Shown here piece after piece: positions 25,040-39,348 of a DNA stretch of 64,000 bases; within the stretch, counting starts at the first letter, position 1, and each line of letters begins with the position of its first letter. The stretch comes from Epiperipatus broadwayi (lineage: Eukaryota > Onychophora > Udeonychophora > Euonychophora > Peripatidae): positions 1,612,001 to 1,676,000 of the forward strand of contig JAQFVV010006199.1 of NCBI GenBank assembly GCA_028023455.1, read 5' to 3'. A model generated the notes under the pieces. That model was given only the letters and a program-made list of their open reading frames with translations, searched no databases and was not told where the DNA came from. Made by a program: the position numbers and the translations under genes.

Positions 25040-25670
25040 AAAGTTGGATCAATGTGAAATTCTGTTTTTTATTAGGGAAATCAGCAGGGGAAACAATTAT
25101 AATACATGAAACAACTTACTAACAGGCTGACTTGGGAGAAAACATAAGTTCACAAGTAATTTAATGGAAATGTCAAATTTACCATGGTCCAAAAAAGCAT
25201 GGCAAATGAATTTCAATGTCAAGATGTTGCTGATATTGTTTCGGATGCAAAAGACATTGACCATTCAGAATTCATTTGTAATGATCAGATATTTTATGTA
25301 CAAATTCTGAAAAATTTGTGTGATGCAATAAAATATAAACATCCCAGTATGTGTAAAAGTAGGGAATGCAAGCTTAATTTTGACATGCACCATTGTTCAA
25401 AGCCTTGTTTAAGTATGGTACAATTAAAAACAGAGCTTATCCATCAGCAACTGATCTCATCCTGTGTGACTTCTTTTTATTTTTCTGAATGAAAAAAAGC
25501 CTTGAAAGAAAAAGTTTTGTGGACTTGGAAGTCGAGAAGAAAAAACTTTGAATGTGTTAAAAGGCATCACTTTATGAGAATTTCAGGATTATTTTGAAAA
25601 ATGGAAAACTTATTTAAGTGCACTGCATCATATTGAATGTACTTTAAAGGAGAATTAATTTTTAACATCG
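25040..25670 (+). pseudogene. Mariner transposase pseudogene, SETMAR-like
   Basis: Across frames the sequence matches the C-terminal half of SETMAR-type mariner transposases. SNLPWSKKAWQMNFNVKMLLILF lies near 25158, in a different frame from IDHSEFI (25255; family: IVHHEFLPQGQTVN) and YVQILKNLCDAIKYKHPSM (25295-25351). FDMHHCSKPC follows (family: LHHDNAPxH; the catalytic Asp is lost). A frame change leads to SATDLILCDFFLFF near 25443 (family: SPDLAPCDFFLFP, third acidic residue kept), then LKGIT-like ASLYENF and FEKWK-like ILKNGK near 25595. The best single open frame is 25184-25492 (102 codons). The N-terminal DNA-binding half was not found. Confidence 0.85.
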
Positions 25671-25786
25671 AAAAATAAATACACTATTTTTTATTATAAA
25701 ATTCCAGTTATTTTTGTTTTTTCTGTTGTATTATGATGTTTTTTTTTAAAGTTATGTTTAAATTAAGTGGAAGAAAATTAACCTTC

Positions 25787-26218
25787 TCACATTATGTTAC
25801 AAATAAATTGTACTTCACATCAATAAATGTTTCTTAAAGCTCATGTTTAAATAAACCAACATTCATTGACAATGCTGAGAATGGAGTGTAATTTTATTTA
25901 ATAGCCAGATCTTTAAACTAGCTTATTACTTGTAAAGGTTTGAATTATAAATCCCAGAGCAGAGAAGGATAACTTATAGATCGTTGTTAAAAATGAGATA
26001 CTTTCTCTAATCTGGGATTTATAATTCAAGCTTTTACAAGTAATAAATTCGTTTAAAGATCTGGCTGTTTAATAACATAATGTTCCATTTCCAGCATTAT
26101 CAGTGAATGTTGATTTATTTAAAAGTAGGCTCTAAGAATGAGTAGCCACTCATTTGTTTAAAACATTTATTAACATGGAGAGCAGTTTATTCATTGTGCA
26201 TGTGTGAAGGTTAATTCT
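25787..26218. repeat. Large inverted repeat: copies 2 and 3 of the mariner-flanking repeat
   Basis: Copy 2 (25787-25975, forward) and copy 3 (25985-26218, reverse) face each other with roughly 10-30 bp between them. The core arms 25848-25967 and 26002-26126 pair over about 120 bp. They start ATTAACCTTCTCAC and, on the complement, ATTAACCTTCACAC, which defines a common outer edge. Together with copy 1 this makes a three-copy cluster, which could be one element nested beside another or a duplicated terminal repeat. Confidence 0.85.
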
Positions 26219-26266
26219 ATCTAATTAAAACATATATCTAAAAAAAATGCTATGTTATTATATATA

Positions 26267-26434
26267 TAATAAAAATCCATATAACATTACAATATTAGCC
26301 AAAAAAAAAACTAAACTTCACTAAAGTTTTTCTATAACCATAGTTTTATTTAGACTATCATTGTAGAAGAATTTTAGTAGAGTTTAATTTGTTTTTGGCT
26401 AGTATTGTAATGTTATATGAATTTTTATTTTATT
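26267..26434. mobile_element. Palindromic MITE (arms about 78 bp)
   Basis: The left arm (AATAAAAATCCATATAACAT through TATAACCATAG) pairs with the right arm (CTATCATTGTAGAAGAATTT through GTTATATGAATTTTTATTTT) around a loop of about 12 bp. There is no coding content. TA-rich flanks would fit a Tc1/mariner-type target, but the TA duplication cannot be told apart from the flanking TA run. The copy is isolated in this window. Confidence 0.85.
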
Positions 26435-26439
26435 TATTA

Positions 26440-29400
26440 TTACTAGTATAACATTAGGCAATATTTAAGTAAACTACTCTCAACACATTTGAATATGAAC
26501 AAAGACATCTATATTTTAAAAATATATAAATAATTCCAAACTGCATATTTTGTGTGGAACCAGAAGTCATCATTGGCCTATGTCACTCTCTCACATATGT
26601 TTTAATTATTGCAATTTTGTTAATAACTACCTCATAATACACTAATGACTATTACTAATTATTATTAAATTTAAGATCATCTATAATTAAAAAGCAGATA
26701 TTAATATTTAACTGAAATTAAAAATTTATATCAGAGTAAGGGATAATCTCTGGTTTATTAAATGATATTTAGTGATGATAATTTTTAATATAACACTTGA
26801 TACTATTAATCTTTTTTTTTTTGTTCTGCTATATTTGCACTGATAATTTTAGCATTTTTTAAATAAAACCATGCTTTTAAAGTGTGTGTATAAGAGAAAG
26901 AGAGAAACCATATGTAATGTACCTGTAATTTCTATTGTTGCCATGTGCTGGATTTTCATTATATGACTTTTTTAATAGATCTATTGGATTAAAAAAAAAT
27001 TTTTTTAATTTATTTTTTAATTCTAATATTATGATGTCCCATTTTGATTGTTTTAAAACACTAAGGAAAATATTACTTTACTTTCTTTTTTTTTTCTTTG
27101 ACATTCATTTTTTTATCTCTATAAATTATTTCACTTGTTAAATTGTTATCACAATAAAAAACATTATTGCATTTTGAAGTACGATTTTGCTATATATAGA
27201 CTCAACACCTGTTTATGATATTTCAATCACTGGATAATCTCTAATTTGTAACTAATAATATTCTAGATATCTTTTTCCTGATCACTATCAAATTAATTAA
27301 GAGCTTAGTACCTGAAAAAATTCTAAGTTTTGTAACTCTAAAAGATTTTGACAGTTCATTCAGCTTAGACACAAAACTCAAGTTTTGGGTATGGCAAGCA
27401 AATATGCTAACCATTATGCCATGAGATCTTTTGTTTTGAATAAAGTGTGCCTATAACTAGTGAAAGCAAGTCTTAATTATGTAAGGAACCATAATACAAA
27501 GGAAATTGTTATTTTTGTACAGTTAATCTAAAAAATAATTTTAAGGTGGCATTAGAAAATTTCATTGATATTTAGTGTGGAATCAAATATGGAATCAAAT
27601 TCATTCACACTCATCATTTTCTGGAACCAGATGTTATTACACATGTGATGAGCCATTACACAAAGATTTGTTATGATACTCTTTATGACAATAACAAAAA
27701 AAAATTTTTTTTTCAATTTTTTCTTAATGGCAGACATTTTATAAGACTACTGATACTGAGGTCATGGAGTACAAAAATCATGAGAACAACTCATCTTGTA
27801 AGTTAATATTCATTCCAAAAGACAAAAAGTACTGTAGTAGATTTGGTCATTGCATAAAAGCAAACTTAGAAGATATACAATAAAAAAATGTCATTATAAG
27901 AGGTAGAAAATATACCTTATCTAATTTTCATTCATCATTTTTGCCCAGCAATCTATAATCAGATTTCTGATATTGAATACAAAGATTTTTACCATGAATA
28001 TAAATTCTGTAAAAAAAAAAAAAATACAATTTGTTTAACTAATTATTTCCATGGTCAAATGCATTATGTGAATATAAACAACATCAGATAGAAAAAAAAA
28101 AGATTCATGATATTGAACTTTTGTAAAAATAAAAATAAAAAATATCACATTATTAATCTTTAAAATGTTTTTTAAAAATATTCATTTTAGTTTCAGTTTT
28201 TAGGTAATTACAAAAACAAAAAACGTTAATAACACAAAGTGCATCAAAAATAAATTTTAAAAATTTATATTTTGTTACCTTTTTTTAATGTACTTTATTT
28301 TTAATCTCTTCCATTTTTACTTCAATCATTAACCAATATGGTACTGCCTTTAATATTTTATTTACAATGATTTCATTCCAAACTGATGTTACTTTGTATT
28401 AGTTACTCATTTGATATGAATTCATTCTGTATAAAAGTAAATTTGTAATTATAATGAGTCTATATTTATTTTATTTTTGTATTTACTTAGAAGATGTAAT
28501 CAGAGAAGAAAACATATCTACCTTAATTCACTTATTGCATAATGAAGTAGGATTTTTTATATTTTATTAGTCAAGATTAAAAGTACATTTTATTTATTTT
28601 ATATTTTTTTCCCCCATTTTATATAGATTTGTTTATTTCAATGATATTTTCGTTAATAAATATAAAATATATTTTATTTTTGTAGTTAGTAATATTGTTT
28701 AAGAATTAAAAACTCCTTGTATTAAGGCAGAAAATCTTTTTGATAATATCTTAGAAGGCTCTTTTTTTTCTTTCATCTCAATTTGTAAACCCTCACTTTC
28801 ATTAAAAATTATTGAATGTTTTCCTGCAAAAGTGCTGCTGTTCTGTCACTTTAGATCTTAGGATTAATGATATTCTAAATGATAATGAGCTGTAGATTTT
28901 TTATAAAATAGATTTTAACATAATGCTTTTATTGATGTTTAAGTTAAAAGAAATTTAAAGAGGTCATCAACATCTTATGGACTATGGCTAATAAAAAGAC
29001 ACCTTCTTTGTTTTTCATGCAAACATTTTGAAGTATAATTTTAAATGTTGTTGTTGTTTTTTTTTGCTTATTTATAAAGTATCTTTGATTATTTTTGCAC
29101 CTTAATTGCTTGATTATTACAAAAAATTACACAGGTAAACTTTCAATTTATTTATTTAAGTTAGAAGTTAATAAACTTGACTGTAATATTAAAAAAAAAA
29201 ATGGCAGTATCTGTCAAAATTGACTTGGTCTTAAAAATCTTTTAAAATATTATAATATATATATATATATTAGATTTTAAAGCAGAATTTGGTAGAATTA
29301 TCATAAATCTACTTTCATTTGTTCAGAAAAAAAAAACAGAATAAAAATGAATTTTTCATTCTTAGTTTTAGTATTTATATAAATATCATGATGACATTTA

Positions 29401-32400
29401 TGGTACATTATTATATTTACAGGTCAGTTTTTAAATATTTAAAATGATCAAATGTGATTTTTTAGAAAATTATTCATTTATAAAATTAAATTAAAAGGAA
29501 ACCAAGTCCAATTTATTGAATTTTAGTATAAAATAAAGATTTTATAAAAACAGAAAGGTTAAGCATTTCCCAAAATTCTCATCAGATGGAACAATACTTT
29601 TTTCTAAGAGTGAGGTTAATTAAAGGCTCCCAGACATTATGCATTCCCCAGGAATGAGTAGAATAGAAACTGCTATTGTCTGCAGTATGCTCAGTGAACA
29701 TAGGGAGAGTTTTCAACAATTATCACAATGACTTTTTTCTTTTATGTTTTTTTATTTTATTTTCAATATTTAATAGCATCTTGAATATTATTATCAATTT
29801 TATTATATTTGAAATACATGTTTTTCTATTTTAATATTGTCAACTAATCTTATAATTGATATATATGAACCAAGTTTAAATGTTTTTTCATAATTAACAA
29901 TTCCTTTTATAATCTTTTTTTTTTTAAAAAAAAAATCTGTAAATAAATACAGGTGGTCTGCTACTTTCATAATTTCATTTTCTATTTTTTACACATTTTG
30001 TACTTTTGATTTTTATTGATGTATATGACAAAATGCATGTATTTTCATGTAATGATTTTTCCTTTTTCATAGATTATTAGTCACTAGTCTCTCCCACCTT
30101 TCCAACATTAATCACATTCATTTTCAGCATCACAGGTTCAGTCTTAAGAAGGGAAATCTTGAGTTAGAGTATGTGTTGATAAGTTGTGTGTTGTCAGTTT
30201 ATGTTATGATGTTTTCTAGAACTTGACATATATTTCTGTTTTGGTGAAAAAATTTGCCTTTATTAATTTATATACATGAGCAAAAAATAAAAAAAATAGT
30301 GGTGTTGATACAAACAAAAAGAAATCAAGGTCTCATAATCTCCATACAATTGAGACAAAGATGGTGAATCTTTTGTTTCAATCCATTAAGTCGATCAACA
30401 TTATGTTCAATTGTGAAAAACAAGAAAAAAATTGAGGAATATTTCCAAATTTATACACTGTGATGTTAATCTTCATTATACTTTTAAACTTTTTTTGATA
30501 TTATTTGTCTAGATCTTATATGTATATGATTGTATCGCACATGTCAATATATTGTATTTAACCTCATTTTTTTTCTCACTTAAATTTTTTTTTTGATAAA
30601 ACGTATTTTCAAAATATGAATATTTATTATATATTAATTTTTTGAACTTTTTTAAAAAAAATAGGAACATAATATTTAGCAGAAATATACACTGTGTATA
30701 TATATATTTATTTTGAAAACCCTTTTTGATAATTTTTTACATTGCACTACTTTCGTACGTTTCAACTGTTATACACATTTCAAAAACCAATTAGGTAGAA
30801 AATAGAGAATTGCCTGTATTCAGGTTTTTTTATGCTTGGTTGATTTTTTTTAAAAAAATTACATGTTCAACACATACCCATTTATTTTCTAACAGTATGT
30901 TGACTCTTAGTAAACAACGATTAATAATATATATTAATGAATCTCATTGTTAGAATTCTGAATAAACTTTACATCATGAATATACCTATAATTGTTAATC
31001 TATGCATTACTCCTATTAAGAAATATTTACTACTAAAACATTTTTTAAAAATTATTTCAATTTAAATCTAAAAAAGAAAAAAACCTTTTTTTGAAGAAGT
31101 TTGAAAGCTTTTGATTTTGTTAATAAAAAATGTTTAATTTTATAAAATATTGCATAACTTTTTTCTTTCATATAGCATTTCAATTATATGGATATTAATT
31201 ATATGCTTAGTCATCTTTGCAAAAAAATATATAAAAAAAAATGTGTGTGTGTTTAAATCAATTAATTTTAGGTACTCTCTTATTTTTTTCTATCTAAATC
31301 ATATATTTTGATGGTGTTTAATAGATTTCTTTTTTTATTAAAATAAACAAAAACATTAATTTTGATAAATAAGTGATTCTATGTCATTTTTTTCATAAAT
31401 ATATTTAGATTAATTTTAAAATATTAAAAATATTCTAATTTTAAAACTAATATACTAAAATATACAATTTATGAATAAATTTAAAATTAATAATTTTAAA
31501 AATATATAAATTGTATATGTTATTTAGCTTTACTGTTTTTTATAATATGTTACCTTTATGGAGCATTAAATATTTATTTTTTGTGATATATTAAGTTATT
31601 GTGAAAATCGCATTTTCATTATGCTAGGAAAAAATGATTCAAAAATGCTCTTCTTTTGTTTATTATTATAATTTTTTTTTTTTTTTTAATTTAAATTAAC
31701 AAAAAATTTTACCAACGGGAGAAAGAATGTTCAACAGTTTAAAGCGCACCTTAGTAATTAAAATAATTTAAAATGTTTTGTTTTAGATTCAGAATCTAAT
31801 GTTACTTCTAATTCTAAAAAGAATAAATGAAACAACTTTTGTTTTCAAAATCTTCAATAAACTATAACATTATTTGAAGACGAAGTGATTTATTTATTAA
31901 AAGGATTTTAAATTGGACATTTGTATTCAAAATGTTGTGTCTTATTTGTTGTTATTATTGTTACATGCAATATTTCTAAAAAAGATTTGTTTTTGCCTTA
32001 TCATAGATAAATTACTTAGTAAAAAAAAGAGAGAGATAAATCTAACTTTTTTTTTAAACTGGGTAAATTATATAATAAACGATATTTATTGATAATCATA
32101 AAATAATTAAACAATTTTGGCTGTTTTTTGCGTTTTCAGAGGATGTATTAAAATAATATACTCGACTGGCAAAATCTTAAGGTGGGAGGAGCAGATGCAC
32201 AGGTCTCATGAATAATTGTAGCATAGGAAAAAAGAAATATATAGATTGGACTAATCTCATTTGGAAATTTTTTTTTCAATTTAGTTTATATATATATTAA
32301 AATTATATTTTTGATATCATAAGTACTTTTTAAAAACTTTATATTAAAATATGTTTTGATATTCAAAATTTCTTTCAGCAGAAACGTTTTTATTTTATTT

Positions 32401-34740
32401 TGTTTTAATTGGAAAATATGTTTATTTTTCTAGTAAGTCACAACTAATGATGCAAATTAGAAGATATGAATTACCTTAAATAAATAAAATGTAAATTAAT
32501 GATAAAAAGGAAAATAGCGTGTTTTTTTTGTTTTTTTTTAAATAAAGTTATAAGAAATCTAATTCAAAAGAAACTACTGTTACTGAGTTATTTTTTTTTT
32601 TAAAAAAAAGTAAAATAAATGAAGCTGACAGCTACAAAGTAAATTTTATTTCTCTCGTAATTATAATTTTGTTTTATATAAAAACGAACTTAACTAATTA
32701 AAAATGCTGCATGCAGCCTTATTTTGTATCAGCAAAAACAAATAAATCCTCTTAAGGTAGAATTTCTCTTGTATTTCACTCTGTTAGGAGAATTATATGG
32801 TGCCAAAGGCATTCTAATCTAGACAAGAAAATATTGTTTTTAAAGTTGAAAATTAATATATGTGTATGCGTATCTTCACTTTTAATTTCACTATCATATA
32901 ACCATCTATACCACCCTCTCACTATGCATGCACTTTACAAATAATTTTTACACTTTAGGTATCAAACACCTAAATCTTTATACTAATGTTAGCACTTTGA
33001 TATCTTTGATCATATCGCTGCTCTAATGCAAGATAAGGACAGCTTTTTATACTATGTACAAGTATTAACAATCATTGCAATCCAGACATATATTGCTGCA
33101 TATTTTATATGCATACATGCATAAACTAACTTTCTGTCAGTGAAAAAAGCATGATTTTTTTTTAATTCTCTTTTAACAAAATAATAAAATAACAAGAAAA
33201 ATTTCTAGAAATAATATAATTTTGTGTAAGTCATATAAAATCATATCAAATTACACATTTGATCGGAATAATATAATACTGATTTTTTTTTTTTTTGACA
33301 TGCACACATATTTGAGTAAAAAGTAAAACAATTTTCAATAGGATATATTATGATTAATAACTTTTCGACAAATGAATAAGGCATTTATCAAATTAATTAA
33401 GTCCAGATTAGCAAATGGTTTTAATGTGAATTGTTATTTTGGCCTCTAGCTAAGAAATAAGATATCTATTTGCTAAGTACTGGTTTTAAATTTCCAAATT
33501 TATTGAATTTAAATACCATATCATAAGTAGTATTAGTGCAAGATACTAATTTATACTGCAAGGCTTTATATATAATATATATCAGTAATGAATTATATAC
33601 AAAACAAAATATATTCAGATATATAGTATAGCTTGCTGTTGATAAAAAGTTCGCAATTTGATTTTTTTTTTATTAGAGAAAAAAAAAGATATGATGTCTT
33701 TCAAAAGTAAATAATAGTCTTCTTTTTTAAATATAAATATATTGTATTTACTGACAATACAACAGTAATAGTAATCTAAATACTATTTTTATAAAATAAA
33801 AAAAAATAAAAAACAGATTAGTTTGTAAAATGAAAAACAATCAAATATTGTGGATTAAAACTAACAGTAATAATAATAATCTAGAAAATGATTGTCATAA
33901 GCCAGAAAATAGTTGGAATATGGATGTAAAAATACATTCATTGCTTTTTATTGATTACTTATGCTTACAATAGATGTCCTGGAGCAGAATAAAGAGAATT
34001 TCTCCTGAAAATATCTGTTAAGTCTAAGCAGTTAAATTAATGTAATATTTTATTGGTATATTTTATGGAAAGTGACTTATCACTATTAATGAAAAAAAAT
34101 CTTTGTTTAACTTAAACTCTATGTATAAATAATTTATCACATTGCTGATACTGTTTCCTTGATTCTCTTTGCAAAATTTTTATGAGTGGCATTATTTATC
34201 ATTTCTAGCTAATATCATTTTCTCCCTCTTTTGATAGTTTCATTTCTTTTGTACTTGCATATATAGACTAGGTTTTGCAATAAATAAAGGTTTATTTCAT
34301 AAGAAATACTGGCTTATGACATATTGGTAGTTATAGCATACAATCTTACTTTTTTTTTTCTAAATCCTATCTAGCCTTAATATAGTTTATAATTTTTTTA
34401 AGCAAACTTCTTTCTTACATTATCAGTACTTTGATGAGGAAGTGCACTTTGACAGCTAAATATTTCTAGTGTTTCTGCTATAGTAAAAATAATAATGAGC
34501 ATCACAATACTAATTTGTTAATACAGCTTTTTTCTGATTCTCTATGTGATGTAATGCATCCCTTTCTATCGGATATAATATTTGTTGAACACAAATGCAT
34601 TTTTATTAAATCATCCTAAATACAGTAAGTAATATCATTTTTGTGAAACATTCATGAATGCATAAAAGTTTTTTTTTTTATTCTTTTTAGATAACAAATT
34701 ATACAGTTTTTTTATCATCATTTAATTAGTATTTCTCTAG
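26440..34740. other. Long A+T-rich stretch, no gene recognised
   Basis: About 8.3 kb with no RT, transposase or host protein similarity that I can support on either strand. Short frames (26935, 27552) are Phe/Ile/Lys-rich noise. A few less A+T-rich patches (29575-29715, 30080-30200, 32155-32225, 32980-33070) are unassigned. Confidence 0.5.
27361..27432 (-). repeat. Possible decayed tRNA-derived SINE
   Basis: On the minus strand CTCATGGCATAATGGTTAGC is a good tRNA 5' half with box A (TGGCATAATGG). CTTGCCAT follows at the anticodon-loop position, as in tRNA-Gly(GCC). The box B region (AAACTTGAGTTTTG) is degenerate and no A tail or duplication is visible. It differs from the SINE family at 7.6, 17.6 and 48.8 kb. 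Confidence 0.4.
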
Positions 34741-34749
34741 ATTGACTTA

Positions 34750-36000
34750 TCATTTGTTTGGTTTTTCATACAGTTCAAAGGCATACTAATTTTGTGATTA
34801 TGGAATTCATCCATTTTATTACTGGCCATTCTCTTTTTTTACCACAGCCTTTTCAGACATTACAGAATTATTATTTTATGATATGACAAAACCAGTGTAA
34901 CATTTTTAAGTACCAATATTTTGTAACCATTTTTTTTTAATATTGAATGTCCACATCCTTAGAGAATCATAGCAAACCTTATAGATTGAACAATTACAAT
35001 TTTTTTAAAGGTATTTTTTCTACATCTAAAAATCTTTTTTGTTTTTTGGTTGTTGCTCATCCCAATGTTATTCTTCCATGATTTTTTTGGACTATTTAGA
35101 TCTTTGTTATTGATGATAATCAAAGAAGACAAAAACTATCAATTAGTTGTATCTTTATTATGAATTTTGGAGACAGCTATTAATTTTCTCATTATGCCAA
35201 TTGACTTCTACAAATTTTAATTATTCTTTTTTCTCTGTTTTCTAATTTTTTATAAGTTTCATATATAAGTATGGTAGTATCAGTATGTTTAAGGGTCTTA
35301 TATTTTTTTCTAAAAACACTGAAGCCATATTTCTCTTTGTTCATCTTAGCTTTCATCATTAGATATTTTGTATAAACTTGAATAGATAGTATGATTGTGT
35401 AGGCTTCTTTAATTCTTTGCCAGTAAAAGCCATCTCTTTTACCCTACTCTATTTTAACTAAAGCTTTTAATCTTATATAGAGTTTTATCATAGAATAATT
35501 AACTATTTTTATACACTCCAGTTTCTTAAAAATATTGCCTAAATTATTATGATCATTTGAATCAAAGGCATTATTGTAATCAGTAAAAAAAATTTTTTTT
35601 TTTTTTAGAATTTTTTGTAATCAGTAAAATGCATAAAGACTTTTTAATACTGTCAGATTTATTTATTTTTTATCTAATGTATATTAGCAATAATATCTGT
35701 ACACTCTCACTCTTTTCTGAAATCAATTGTGCTGTATAATTTTAAAATACACTTATTTGTATTAGATATAGGTAATATATCATGATAATTTTCATACTTA
35801 ATCAAAATCTTTGACTTTATTATGGAAATAAAAATTGACTTCCAAACTCCATGTTTGTAACTGAATTGCTTTTCAGAATAATTATCATAATTTAATCAAT
35901 ATTTTTTTCATTTTCTGTAAAATTTCTCTTGCAATGATACTGATTTTAATGACTTTATATTTTGTGCTAATTTCAAAATTCTTTGATATAAATTATCTGG
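34750..36000 (-). pseudogene. Decayed LINE reverse transcriptase
   Basis: On the minus strand TDYNNAFDSNDHNNLGNIFKK at 35528-35584 matches the RT motif A block (family: DYxKAFDSVDHxxLWxxLKK). KEAYTIILSIQVYTKYLM near 35380 fits KGVRQGCTLSPTLFNLYTEYIM, in which PxLFN is altered. Further on, YWYLK near 34910 may be the KYLG block. Upstream (35950-36010) a weak PWTR-type segment may correspond to the APGxD block. Frameshifts and stops abound. The TEYIM pattern differs from the RTE copies at 2.4 and 59.7 kb. Confidence 0.7.
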
Positions 36001-37702
36001 TCCAAGGTGTATTAGTATATGTCTTTATGTTGTAAATTTTCGTATATTTCTTTCAGATTTCTATTGCTCTAAATTTTATAAGTTGATAAATTAATATTTT
36101 GAATTACTATTAATAAAAATTGAAGAAACAACTCATTTTTAATTTTAATAATATTGTACATAATATATATATATATATGTGTGTATGTAGGTATATCCCC
36201 CAAAAATTGATTTCATTGTCGTTATTTTATGGTTTTTCTGTTAAAAGTAAAACAAACAAACAAAAAAAAATGTTAAGTATTTTTGAAACATTAATTTTTA
36301 CAACTTAATTTAAAAGTGTCATTCTTTTATTATTATTGTTAATTATTTATTAGGCTATAGATTATCATATCATTTTAGATCGGATACCACTTTAAAATTT
36401 AATTAAAAATTAATTTATTAATTATTATTAAATATAATCACATAAAATAATTAATCCCATATTTATTTTTTTCCATGTACTATGTCTTAAATATATATAT
36501 ATTCTATTCTACTATACTTATTTTATTAATCATTTGAATAAAGACGTCTAAAAAAGATAATCAACTCCCCAAGCTGCATTTCAGAATTCTTCAGTTATAG
36601 CCTAATCTAGTCTCTCATTTCTTGATTATCTTTACTTGGATGGATATATCATTAAAAGCTGTAATCTATGTTTTGTACTACTATCAAAATATTCTTTCTA
36701 TCTCTTCAAAATATCATTAACACATACAAGAATAGCTTTCATGGATTTAATAGAATTATTTCATTTTCAGGTTATGTGCTATTTTCATTACATTAAATTA
36801 ATGATCTAAAATAACCATAATGAGTAAATGATTAACTTTTTTTTTTTTTGCAGTTTTAATCCAACTATCATTTTTAAGTCAGTATATTGTTTCTGATTTA
36901 GCTTTATTTTATAATTACTTTTTTGTTCTGCCAAAATATGTGTTGAAGAAAAGAGATTTTTTTTTTTTTTTTACAACTGGATCATACTTTTATTATTTTT
37001 GTACTGATTTCATTATATTTTTAATTTACTGATATCATCTAAATTGAAAAATATTTCAAGTTTAATAATAAGTTAATAAAATATTATAAGAGAACCTATT
37101 TTTATGTTAAATTACAATTATTACTTTGAGTTGTTAACAGGAAATGGATCTTATTTTGATGTTTTATTTGTATTAAATTTTTATATTTTTACTATTAGAA
37201 TTATATTTGTTTTTATATTATTTATTGCATATATATATATGCTTTTTAAAAAATAAAAATTTAAATATAAGGATCTTATTTCCTGTGGTTTATATTTCAT
37301 TAGAACCTTTGTTTAAGTCTTTTTATTCTCAAACTAATTTACTTTATTTTTCTCACAACTTTCTAAAGTTCAAAATTATTTATATATATTTGATGTATCA
37401 ATTTATGTAGAAAACTGTAGGCACAATCAAAGAAAAAAATGATTCTCATATAATTTATGAACACATTATTGTCAAAAGTAATTGAAAATTAGGGAAAGAA
37501 AAAATTGAACAAGTTAATTTTGAAAAAAAACTTTTTTTTTATAATTTTTTTTTTTTTTTGTACAATTTTGTACTTAAAGCCAAAAGCATTTTATTTTTTT
37601 GTTCAATCTAATCAAATAAAATAATATTTTTGTTAAAGATAGGCCAGTTAACAACACAGATAGCATAGCATGACAATCTCATGTTTGGATATTAATTAAT
37701 AA

Positions 37703-37736
<34 letters not shown>

Positions 37737-39345
37737 GGATTTGCATGAATATTAATATCTGAAACAATTACAAGGTCAGAACACAGACTATCCAAATTTT
37801 GGATATTTGTAAGCATAATATTTTATTTTTGCAATTAAAGTACAGAACATTCTGATAGATGACACTACTTTGTTAGTAATAAATAAATTAAAAAATGAGA
37901 TAGATTTGTAAAAAATATATTACAGTTCTATAATTGTGAGGAATATTTAGAGAAAAGTAAGTTCATTATGAGAGAAAAAATAGAGTTATGAAAATGGATC
38001 TGAATTGAAAAAGCATATAGTTTATAGTTATATAAGAATAAAAAATATTTAAACATGAAAAGAAGTGTGATAACAGTAGAGAGGATTTCTAGTTATTTGA
38101 AACAAGAATTTTGATTGCCAAGAAAAGAATGTGAAAATGGTATGAAATTCGTACTATAGATGTAGTTTATGTGAAAATGGGATATTTATTTTTTGAAAGA
38201 TGGGTGTTAAAAAAAGAATAAAATGGAAATCAAGAGCAAGAATCTTGATACAGATATAGACAATATAATGAAGGGATATATATATATATATATATACTAA
38301 TGAAATAGTTTTTATTGATTTGCTAATTATAATTTGGAAGAGAAGAATATTGTCATATATAAAATTTTAAACAGGGATAAGAATTATCATGCTTTTTAGA
38401 TATGTAGTCTTTTATGCACAGAAACGTCTGCAGAATATCATTGATTATAAAGAAAAGGTGTGGAAGTTTATTTACAGTGTTAGTGAGTGTTCATTGATTT
38501 ATTTCATATTTATAATATTAAACAAAAATAGAATAACCTACATTGATTAAGACTAATTATCTGGAGACAGTGAAAATGATTGCCATTTAGTATTTTTTTA
38601 ATTTATTTAATGGAGAAAATATTATTGACATTGTTTGAAATATATCAATTTTTCTAACAATTACATTATTTGTAATATTTCATTATATTTGTATATCTGC
38701 TATATATTGATAAATTAATAGATATGATAAAATACTATCATTCATTTGTGTAGCATATTAAATATTAATGCTTTTATATGCTAAATAAAAGCCAAACAAT
38801 CAAAACCAGTTATGGGGATCGGAAAGCATTATCTCCACTGCCATTTAATGATCTTGAGTTACTGCTTGTCTCAAGCATGTTAGTAAGATATTACATACTC
38901 ATGATGGAGTAGAAGATGATAATTTTTTAGTGGGTAATCTCATATATTGGATAGAAATTTAGTATGAAAATTTACTAATAGCATACATTTTTTAATAAAA
39001 TCTAATTTAACCCACAACAGCAACCAGTTTTTATAATGTGAATGTGACAAGTGGTATCTGAGAAAAATATTATTTTATGATATAATTATGGTTCCAAATT
39101 TGATATTTTTATCACAATTATTTATATAGGTATTATAATATTTGTATTAAAATTTTTTTTAAATATAACCATAAAATCACAAAAATAGAAAAATAAAATC
39201 ACTTTTTTTGAGAATAGCTTTTAGCTGAAGTCATTTGATTACTTTCTTATAATTAGTTATTATAACTAAATAAATTTGCTTTTTATTTATAGTAAGCATT
39301 TCATATTATATAATGTTTAATTTTATTTACTAACTTAGAGATTAT
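36000..39345. other. A+T-rich DNA with microsatellites, no gene recognised
   Basis: It contains (CA)n(TA)n at 37702-37736 and (TA)n at 36165 and 38276. A segment at 38800-38930 (GGGGATCGGAAAGCATTATC) is richer in G+C, but I could not assign it. Confidence 0.5.
37702..37736. repeat. Compound (CA)n(TA)n microsatellite
   Basis: About 11 CA steps pass directly into about 7 TA steps. Confidence 0.9.
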
Positions 39346-39348
39346 ATG

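Noticed and set aside
38790-38960. Possible RT fragment (KTSYGDRK, then PLPF)
   Set aside because: The match to the TTYGxRxGDPLSPLLF block is too short and gapped, with no second motif nearby.
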